From positions 48,947 to 112,946 of the forward strand of contig CAUJIY010000025.1 of assembly GCA_963205295.1 (NCBI GenBank): a stretch of 64,000 nucleotides of DNA. The letters run 5' to 3'. The notes under the pieces were generated by a model. It saw only the letters and a list, made by a program, of their open reading frames with translations. It was not told where the DNA came from and did not search any database. The translations under genes were made by a program, and so were the position numbers. Below, in pieces: positions 57,985 through 64,000 of the stretch (positions within the stretch are counted from its first letter, which is position 1; each line of letters starts with the position of its first letter). Origin of the DNA: Pseudomonadota bacterium. Lineage in GTDB: Bacteria; Pseudomonadota; Gammaproteobacteria; Steroidobacterales; GCA-2729495.

Positions 57985-58167
57985 GTCGGGACTTGCGCCC
58001 CTCCCACAGCTCCGGCCGGCGTATCTGGAGCTGTGAGAGGGGCACAAGCCCCGACCTCAAACACTGTGGGAGGGGCGCAAGCCCCGACCGGTAGAGTCGC
58101 GACTCGCGTCGCTCCCACAGATCGGGACGGCGTATCTGGAGCTGCGGGAGGGGCGCAAGCCCCGACC
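57985..58167. repeat. Cluster of five REP-like hairpin repeats
   Basis: Five 25-26 base units, at 57985-58009 (-), 58031-58056 (+), 58064-58089 (+), 58096-58120 (-) and 58142-58167 (+), share an opening CTGTGGGAG-type sequence and a small hairpin, such as GGGGCGCAAGCCCC, capped by GCAA, GCGA or ACAA. The stems differ but stay paired: GGGGC/GCCCC and GCGAC/GTCGC. Units 1-2 and 4-5 form inverted pairs joined by CGGCGTATCTGGAGCTG. This matches REP/BIME elements of Xanthomonas and Pseudomonas in form. They fill the 205 bases between the transporter and lpd, and may act as a bidirectional terminator. Confidence 0.8.
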
Positions 58168-58179
58168 TGCCGCCGCCCG

Positions 58180-59955
58180 TCACCCCTTTTTCGGCAGGTA
58201 CAGGTCGGTGAGCGTGCCGTCGAAGGCTTCCGCGGCAAAGGCGACGGTTTCCGACAGTGTCGGGTGCGCGTGGATGGTGAGACCGATGTCCTCGGCGTCG
58301 CAGCCCATCTCGATGGCGAGTGCTGCCTCGGCGATAAGTTCACCCGCGTTCGGGCCGACGATGCCGGCACCGAGCAGGCGCTTTGTGAGCGGATCGAACA
58401 GCAGCTTGGTCAGGCCCTCGTCACGGTTGAGCGCAAGCGAGCGCCCGCTCGCCGCCCACGGGAACACGCCCTTGCCGACGGCGATGCCCTGGGCCTTTGC
58501 CTGCGTCTCGGTCAGCCCGACCCAGGCGATCTCCGGATCGGTATAGGCAACTGCGGGGATGACGCGGGCGTCGAACGCGCGCTTGTGGCCGGCGGCAACC
58601 TCGGCTGCCACCTTGCCTTCGTGGCTCGCCTTGTGCGCCAGCATCGGCTGGCCGGTGATGTCGCCGATGGCGAAGATGTGCGCGGCACTGGTGCGCATCT
58701 GGCGATCGACCGTGACGAAGCCGCGCGCATCGATCGCCACGCCCGCCTTCTCCGCGTCGATGCGCCGCCCGTTCGGCGTACGCCCGACCGCCACCAGCAC
58801 CTTGCCCCAGGTGCGGGTCTCTGCCTTCCCCACCTTGTCGAAGCTGACCTCAATGCCCCCGGCCACCGGCTTCATGCCCGTGACCGTGGTGCCCGTCATG
58901 ATCGCCTCGTAACGCTTGCGCAGCCGTCGCTCGAGCGGTCGCAGCAGGTCGGGGTCCACCCCGGGCATGAGCTGATCGAGCAACTCGACCACGGCGACGC
59001 GTACGCCGAGGGCGTGGTAGACGGTCGCCATCTCGAGCCCGATGATGCCGCCGCCGACCACCAGCAGTGATTCAGGCAGGTCGAGCTCGAGCGCTGCTGT
59101 CGAGTCGATGATGCGCGGGTCCTCCGGCTGTCCCGGCAACCGCACCGACTCCGAACCGGCAGCGATGATGCACTGGCGGAAGGCGAGCACCTGGCGCGTG
59201 GCGCCGTCGGTCACCTCGAGATGATTCGCCGAGAGGAAACGCCCGGTGCCACGCACCACGCGGACCTTGCGCTGGCGCGCGAGCTGGTCGAGCCCGCCGG
59301 TGAGGCGACCGACCACCTTGTCCTTCCAGCCCCGCAGCCGTGCCGCGTCGATCCGCGGCGGGCCGAATTCGACGCCGAGGCCGGCCATCTCCTGTGCTTC
59401 CTCGATGACCCGCGCCGCGTGCAGGAGCGCCTTCGACGGAATGCAGCCGACATTCAGGCACACGCCGCCGAGTGTCGGCCAGCGTTCGACCAGCGTCACA
59501 GAGAGTCCGAGATCGGCCGCCCGGAATGCCGCCGTGTAGCCGCCAGGCCCGGCCCCGAGCACGACGAGGTCGGCCTCGAGATCGACCCGGCCGGTGTACT
59601 GCGCACCGCCCGCTGCCGCGGTTGTCGCCGGTGCCGGCCCGGGCGCCTTCGCGGACGCTGCACCTGCGGCTACCGGTCCCGGCTTCCCTGGCGGCGCGGG
59701 CGCCGCAGCGCCGGCTGCCGGTGTCATGCGTGCGATCAGGGCGCCCGCCGAGACCCGGTCGCCGGGCTTCACCAACACCTCGACGATCTGGCCAGCCGAG
59801 GTCGCCGGCACCTCCATGGTCGCCTTCTCGCTCTCGAGCGTGAGCAGCGGCTGTTCGGGAGCGAGCGCATCGCCCGGCCGCACCAGCACCTCGATGACCT
59901 CGACGTCCTTGAAGTCGCCGAGGTCCGGCACCCTGATGTCGATCACCCCGGCCAT
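58180..59955 (-). CDS. lpdA: Dihydrolipoyl dehydrogenase with N-terminal lipoyl domain (PDH E3)
   Basis: E3 reoxidises dihydrolipoamide in the pyruvate dehydrogenase complex. The 591-residue product carries a lipoyl domain at its N-terminus (LLTLESEKATMEVPA, Lys acceptor in ESEKATM) and a Pro/Ala linker, then the flavoprotein: DLEADLVVLGAGPGGYTAAF, the redox disulfide GGVCLNVGCIPSKALLH, NAD-binding VVGGGIIGLEMATVY, and C-terminal HAHPTLSETVAFAAEAF with the catalytic His. Lipoyl-E3 fusions occur in Xanthomonas, Neisseria and Burkholderia. It follows aceF by 11 bases. Confidence 0.96.
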   Translation of the reverse strand: MAGVIDIRVPDLGDFKDVEVIEVLVRPGDALAPEQPLLTLESEKATMEVPATSAGQIVEVLVKPGDRVSAGALIARMTPAAGAAAPAPPGKPGPVAAGAASAKAPGPAPATTAAAGGAQYTGRVDLEADLVVLGAGPGGYTAAFRAADLGLSVTLVERWPTLGGVCLNVGCIPSKALLHAARVIEEAQEMAGLGVEFGPPRIDAARLRGWKDKVVGRLTGGLDQLARQRKVRVVRGTGRFLSANHLEVTDGATRQVLAFRQCIIAAGSESVRLPGQPEDPRIIDSTAALELDLPESLLVVGGGIIGLEMATVYHALGVRVAVVELLDQLMPGVDPDLLRPLERRLRKRYEAIMTGTTVTGMKPVAGGIEVSFDKVGKAETRTWGKVLVAVGRTPNGRRIDAEKAGVAIDARGFVTVDRQMRTSAAHIFAIGDITGQPMLAHKASHEGKVAAEVAAGHKRAFDARVIPAVAYTDPEIAWVGLTETQAKAQGIAVGKGVFPWAASGRSLALNRDEGLTKLLFDPLTKRLLGAGIVGPNAGELIAEAALAIEMGCDAEDIGLTIHAHPTLSETVAFAAEAFDGTLTDLYLPKKG

Positions 59956-59966
59956 CGCCCGCGCGC

Positions 59967-61271
59967 TCAGCCGAGCTGGTCCGGCTGGCCGAGGATCCCG
60001 GCCAGACGCGTGATGAAGCGTGCGCCGGTGGCCCCGTCGATGACCCGATGATCGTAGGACAGCGACAGAGGCAGCATCTGGCGCGGCACGAAGGCGCCGT
60101 CCTGCCAGACCGGTCGCGTCACGGCGCGGCCGACACCGAGGATCGCCACTTCGGGTGCGTTGATGATCGGCGTGAAGAAGCCGCCGCCAATGCCGCCGAG
60201 GCTCGAGATGGTGAAGCTGCCACCGCGCATCTCCTCACCCGTGAGCTTGCCGTCACGAGCGCGCGCGGCGAGGTCGGCCAGCTCGCGCGCCACGTCGAAC
60301 AGGCCCTTGTTCCCTGCGTCGCGGATCACCGGCACCACCAGGCCCTGCGGCGTGTCGGCAGCGAAGCCGATGTGGTGGTACTTCTTGCGCACCAGCGCGG
60401 TGCCATCCTCGGCCAGCGATGCGTTGAAATCCGGGAACTCGCGCAACGCCAGCACGCAGGCACGGACGAGAAAGGCCAGCGGCGTGAGCTTGACCCCGGC
60501 CTGGGCGGCCTCGTTCCTGAGGGCCTGGCGACGCGCCTCGAGCGCCGTGGCATCGGCTTCCTCGTGCTGCGTGACGTGCGGGATGTTGAGCCAGGCAGCC
60601 TGCAGCCGCGGGCCGGAGATGCGCCGCACGCGCGACAGCGGCTCGACCTCGATCTCGCCGTACTTCGCGTAGTCGACGACTGGCACCTTCGGCAGTGCCG
60701 CGGCGCCGGGTGCCGCCGCCTGGCCGGTGAGTACCGCCTTGACGAAGGCCTTCACGTCCTCCTGCAGCACGCGGCCTTTCGGGCCGCTGCCACGGACCTG
60801 CCCGAGGTTCACGCCGAGTTCACGCGCGAACTTGCGGATCGAGGGGCTCGCGTGGGCCTGGCCGAAGGTCGCCTCGTCGATCGGTGGCAGCGCCGCCGGT
60901 GCGCGCGGCGCTGGTGCGGCCGGACGCGGTGCCGCTGCGGGCGGAGTCGGCGCCGGCGGTGCCGCCGCCGGTGCCGGTGCCACCTGGCGTACCGGTGGTG
61001 CAGCCGCCGGGGCGGGCGCGCCCGCATCGGCCACGACGTCGAGGACAGCGATGACGCTGCCCTGCGACACGCGGTCGCCGCGTGCGACCTTCAGCTCGGT
61101 GATGCGTCCGGCGAGCGGCGTGGGCACCTCCATCGAGGCCTTGTCGGTTTCGAGCGTGATCAGCGGCGCCTCGGCGGCAACCGTGTCACCGGCGTTGACC
61201 ATGACCTCGACGACCTCCACGTCATGGAAATCGCCGATGTCCGGGACCCGTACTTCCTCTCGCCGTGCCAT
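59967..61271 (-). CDS. aceF: Dihydrolipoyllysine-residue acetyltransferase AceF (PDH E2)
   Basis: E2 transfers acetyl groups from lipoate to CoA and forms the core of the complex. The 434-residue product has one lipoyl domain (LITLETDKASMEVPT), a long Ala/Pro linker, the peripheral-subunit binding domain (ASPSIRKFARELGVNLGQV, GRVLQEDVKAF), and the catalytic domain with SLSYDHRVIDGATGARF (His and Asp of the HxxxD-type site). Only one lipoyl domain is here, but E3 supplies another. ATG 61271 (MARREEVRV) is used, 22 bases after aceE. Confidence 0.96.
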   Translation of the reverse strand: MARREEVRVPDIGDFHDVEVVEVMVNAGDTVAAEAPLITLETDKASMEVPTPLAGRITELKVARGDRVSQGSVIAVLDVVADAGAPAPAAAPPVRQVAPAPAAAPPAPTPPAAAPRPAAPAPRAPAALPPIDEATFGQAHASPSIRKFARELGVNLGQVRGSGPKGRVLQEDVKAFVKAVLTGQAAAPGAAALPKVPVVDYAKYGEIEVEPLSRVRRISGPRLQAAWLNIPHVTQHEEADATALEARRQALRNEAAQAGVKLTPLAFLVRACVLALREFPDFNASLAEDGTALVRKKYHHIGFAADTPQGLVVPVIRDAGNKGLFDVARELADLAARARDGKLTGEEMRGGSFTISSLGGIGGGFFTPIINAPEVAILGVGRAVTRPVWQDGAFVPRQMLPLSLSYDHRVIDGATGARFITRLAGILGQPDQLG

Positions 61272-61293
61272 GCGGTGGTTCTTTCCGAAACGC

Positions 61294-63987
61294 TCAGGCC
61301 GTGACCGGGTTCGGCCGGTCAGGGTCGATGCCGAGGGTGTCCATCGCGCTGCGCACGGTGGCGGTGTCGATCGCGCCCTCGTCGGCCAGGGCCTTGAGCG
61401 CCGCCAGCACCACGTGGCGACGGTCGACCTCGAAGTGGTCGCGCAGCGCGGCGCGGCCATCGCTGCGGCCGTAGCCGTCGGTGCCGAGCACGACGAAGCG
61501 GCCGTGCACCCACGGGCGGATCTGGTCGGGCACGATGCGCATGTAGTCGGTGGCGGCCACGAACGGCCCGGCCTGTGCGCCGAGCATGCGCTGCACGAAG
61601 GGCTGGCGCGGCCGCTCGCCGGGGTGGCGCATGTTCCAGCGGTCGGCGTCGAGGCCGTCGCGGCGCAGTTCGGAGAAGCTCGTCACGCTCCAGACGTCGG
61701 CCGGAATCTTCCAGTCGCGCTCGAGCATCTCGGCCGCTGCGATCACCTCACGGAGAATGGTGCCCGAACCAAGCAGCTGCACCCGCACCTTGCCGGGCCG
61801 CCCGACGTGGAACTGGTACATGCCGCGCAGGATGCCGTCCTTCACCCCGGGCGGCATCGCCGGCTGCACGTAGTTCTCGTTCATGCAGGTGACGTAATAG
61901 AACACGCTCTCGCCGTCCTGGTACATGCGCCGCAGGCCGTCCTGGATGACCACGGTGAGCTCGTAGCCGAAGGCCGGGTCGTAGGCGATGCAGTTGGGGA
62001 TATTCGCCGCGAGGATCAGGCTGTGCCCGTCCTGGTGCTGCAGGCCCTCGCCGGCGAGCGTGGTGCGCCCGGCAGTGCCGCCGAGCAGGAAGCCGTTGGC
62101 GCGCATGTCGCCGGCAGCCCAGATGAAGTCGCCGATGCGCTGGAAGCCGAACATCGAGTAGAAGACGTAGAACGGGATCATCGGTACGCCGTTGTTGGCG
62201 CCGCTCGTCGCCGCGGCCAGCCAGGAGCAGAACGCGCCGGCCTCGTTGATGCCTTCCTGCAGGATCTGGCCCTGCTTGTCCTCCCGGTACCACGACAGCT
62301 GGTCGGCGTCCTGCGGGCGGTAGAGCTGCCCGACCGAGGAATAGATGCCGATCTGGCGGAACAGGCCCTCCATGCCGAAAGTACGCGCTTCGTCGGCGAC
62401 GATCGGCACGATGAAGCGCCCGATGTTCGGATCCCGCAACAGACGCGTCAGCACCCGCACGAAAGCCATGGTCGTGGAGATCTCGCGTTCGCCCGTGCCC
62501 TCGAGTTCCTGACGGAAGGCATCGAGGCCGGGAACCTGCAACGGCGGGCAATGTGTGCGCCGCGCCGGCAGATATCCGCCCAGTGCCTGGCGGCGTGCGT
62601 GCAGGTAGCGGATCTCCTCGCTGTCCTCGCGCGGGCGCAGGAATGGCATGCCGTCGATGTCGGCATCGGCCACCGGCAGGTTGAAGCGGTCGCGGAACGC
62701 CTTGAGGTCCTCGACGGAGAGCTTCTTCGCCTGGTGCGCAGTCATGCGGCTCTCGCCGGAGGCCCCCATGCCGAAACCCTTCACGGTCTTGGCGAGGATC
62801 ACGGTCGGGCTGCCGGTGTGGCGCATGGCGCGGTCGTAGGCCGCATAGACCTTGAGGAAATCGTGGCCGCCGCGGTTCAGCCGCCAGATGTCCTCGTCGG
62901 ACATGTTGGCGACCATCGCCTTGAGATCCGGGTGCTTGCCGAAGAAATTCTCGCGGGTGTAGGCGCCGCCGAAGGCCTTGCAGGCCTGGTACTCGCCATC
63001 CACCGCCTCTTCCATGACCCGGCGCAGCAGCCCCTGGTGGTCGGCCGCGAGCAGCGGGTCCCAGCGCGAACCCCACAGCACCTTGATGACGTTCCAGCCG
63101 GCACCGCCGAAGGCGGCCTCCAGCTCCTGGATGATCTTGCCGTTGCCGCGCACCGGGCCGTCGAGCCGCTGCAGGTTGCAGTTGATGACGAAGATCAGGT
63201 TGTCCAGGTTCTCGCGCGTGGCGAGCGTGATCGCGCCCCGGCTCTCGGGCTCGTCCATCTCGCCATCGCCCAGGAACACCCAGACCCTGCGCTTCTCGGT
63301 GTCGGCGATGCCGCGCGCGTGCAGGTACTTCATGAAGCGCGCCTGGTAGATCGCCATCATCGGCCCCAGGCCCATGCTGACGGTGGAGTACTGCCAGAAA
63401 CCGGGCATCAGGTGCGGATGCGGATAGCTCGAGAGGCCCTTGCCATGCACCTCCTGGCGGAAGTTCTCGAGCTGCTCCTCGGTGATACGTCCCTCCAGAT
63501 AGGCTCGGGCATAGATGCCGGGAGCGCTGTGACCCTGGAAATAGATGCAGTCGCCGCCATGCTCCTCGCTCTCGGCGTGCCAGAAGTGATTGAAGCCAGC
63601 CCCCCACATGCTGGCCAGCGAGGCGAACGAGCCGATGTGACCGCCCAGGCTGCCGCCATCGGGCGGATCGTGCCGGTTGGCGCGCACCACCATGGCCATC
63701 GCATTCCAGCGCATGAAGGCGCGCAGACGCTTCTCGATGGCAATGTTGCCGGGGCAACGCGCCTCCTGCTCGGGCTCGAGCGTGTTGACGTAGCCGGTGT
63801 TGGCCGAAAACGGCAAATCGATGCTGCTCTGGCGCGCATGCTCGAGCAGTTGCTCGAGCAGGAAATGCGCCCGAGCGGGGCCCTCCGCCTCGATGACTGC
63901 CGACAAGGCATCCATCCACTCCCGGGTTTCCTGCACATCGTCATCGACGCGCTTCACACCGGCGCTTCCAGGGGAGTTTTCCGCCAT
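61294..63987 (-). CDS. aceE: Pyruvate dehydrogenase E1 component AceE
   Basis: The homodimeric thiamin diphosphate-dependent E1 decarboxylates pyruvate and acetylates lipoate on E2. The 897-residue product has GGHIGSFASLASMWG near the N-terminus, the ThDP motif VFLGDGEMDEPESRGAI through NLIFVINCNLQRLDGPV, and PFYVFYSMFGFQRIGDF in the pyrimidine domain. The length matches typical AceE. ATG 63987 is preceded by GGAGACGGAG, a good ribosome binding site, and only 13 bases remain to the window edge, so the promoter is outside. It heads the aceE-aceF-lpd operon. Confidence 0.97.
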   Translation of the reverse strand: MAENSPGSAGVKRVDDDVQETREWMDALSAVIEAEGPARAHFLLEQLLEHARQSSIDLPFSANTGYVNTLEPEQEARCPGNIAIEKRLRAFMRWNAMAMVVRANRHDPPDGGSLGGHIGSFASLASMWGAGFNHFWHAESEEHGGDCIYFQGHSAPGIYARAYLEGRITEEQLENFRQEVHGKGLSSYPHPHLMPGFWQYSTVSMGLGPMMAIYQARFMKYLHARGIADTEKRRVWVFLGDGEMDEPESRGAITLATRENLDNLIFVINCNLQRLDGPVRGNGKIIQELEAAFGGAGWNVIKVLWGSRWDPLLAADHQGLLRRVMEEAVDGEYQACKAFGGAYTRENFFGKHPDLKAMVANMSDEDIWRLNRGGHDFLKVYAAYDRAMRHTGSPTVILAKTVKGFGMGASGESRMTAHQAKKLSVEDLKAFRDRFNLPVADADIDGMPFLRPREDSEEIRYLHARRQALGGYLPARRTHCPPLQVPGLDAFRQELEGTGEREISTTMAFVRVLTRLLRDPNIGRFIVPIVADEARTFGMEGLFRQIGIYSSVGQLYRPQDADQLSWYREDKQGQILQEGINEAGAFCSWLAAATSGANNGVPMIPFYVFYSMFGFQRIGDFIWAAGDMRANGFLLGGTAGRTTLAGEGLQHQDGHSLILAANIPNCIAYDPAFGYELTVVIQDGLRRMYQDGESVFYYVTCMNENYVQPAMPPGVKDGILRGMYQFHVGRPGKVRVQLLGSGTILREVIAAAEMLERDWKIPADVWSVTSFSELRRDGLDADRWNMRHPGERPRQPFVQRMLGAQAGPFVAATDYMRIVPDQIRPWVHGRFVVLGTDGYGRSDGRAALRDHFEVDRRHVVLAALKALADEGAIDTATVRSAMDTLGIDPDRPNPVTA

Positions 63988-64000
63988 CTCCGTCTCCTCG

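Noticed and set aside
57985..58167. Possible CRISPR array
   Set aside because: Units alternate in orientation, spacing is irregular, spacers are not unique (one is repeated) and no cas gene is nearby. REP-like hairpins explain the pattern.

Overview
The window is about 64 kb of dense, high-G+C chromosome (roughly two thirds G+C or more by eye) with short intergenic gaps, many stop/start overlaps and frequent GTG or TTG starts. Gene content and order point to a gammaproteobacterium outside the enterics, of a Xanthomonadales/Nevskiales/Chromatiales-like type. The indicators are nnr-tsaE-amiC-mutL-miaA with divergent queG, pcnB-folK-dNK-panB-panC, lptGF divergent from pepA-holC-valS, wrbA-DUF2069 facing hda, DUF2066 divergent from purMN, mrp-dcd near metG, metG-rnf-nth, and a lipoyl-domain E3 in the pyruvate dehydrogenase operon. 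MutL carries the endonuclease motif, as expected in lineages without MutH. I see no phage, IS element, CRISPR array or biosynthetic cluster, and no gene-free stretch longer than 300 bases.

Layout. 1-7.1 kb: tRNA modification (miaA, tsaE, queG), mismatch repair (mutL), murein hydrolysis (amidase) and NAD(P)HX repair (nnr). 7.1-11.4 kb: pantothenate (panB, panC), folate (folK), a deoxynucleoside kinase and poly(A) polymerase. 11.4-19.4 kb: tRNA-Glu(CTC), an RDD membrane protein, LPS export permeases lptF/lptG, pepA, holC, a small conserved-looking protein and valS. 19.5-29.8 kb: glutamate synthase gltBD, then a MoxR-DUF58-transglutaminase cluster. 29.8-39.2 kb: a UMF1-type transporter, rimI, a family 4-type uracil-DNA glycosylase, pssA, proS, a lytic transglycosylase, acyP, wrbA, DUF2069, hda, a CDP-alcohol phosphotransferase and DUF2066. 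39.3-45.1 kb: purMN, a stand-alone EF-G, dcd and mrp. 45.3-49.9 kb: an operon of a HEAT-repeat serine/threonine kinase and two PilT-type ATPases. 50-57 kb: metG, an atypical Rnf-like operon and nth. 57-64 kb: an EamA transporter, a repeat cluster, then lpd-aceF-aceE.

Two regions stand out. First, the HEAT-kinase/PilT/PilT operon (45342-49921) sits between mrp-dcd and metG, which are close neighbours in pseudomonads, and no pilus structural gene is nearby. It looks like a self-contained kinase plus retraction-motor module. Second, the Rnf-like operon (52074-56324) has no rnfB, and both RnfA-like and RnfE-like subunits lack the cysteines that hold the intramembrane Fe-S cluster in canonical Rnf. 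RnfC and RnfG keep their cofactor motifs, so this may be a rewired flavin/Fe-S membrane redox complex rather than a dead operon. Smaller points are hairpin repeats with compensatory stem changes, an AT-rich perfect hairpin after gltD, an AT-rich patch inside metG, and nearly symmetric -10 elements between divergent genes.

All calls come from reading translations and motifs. No database search or computed statistic supports them.
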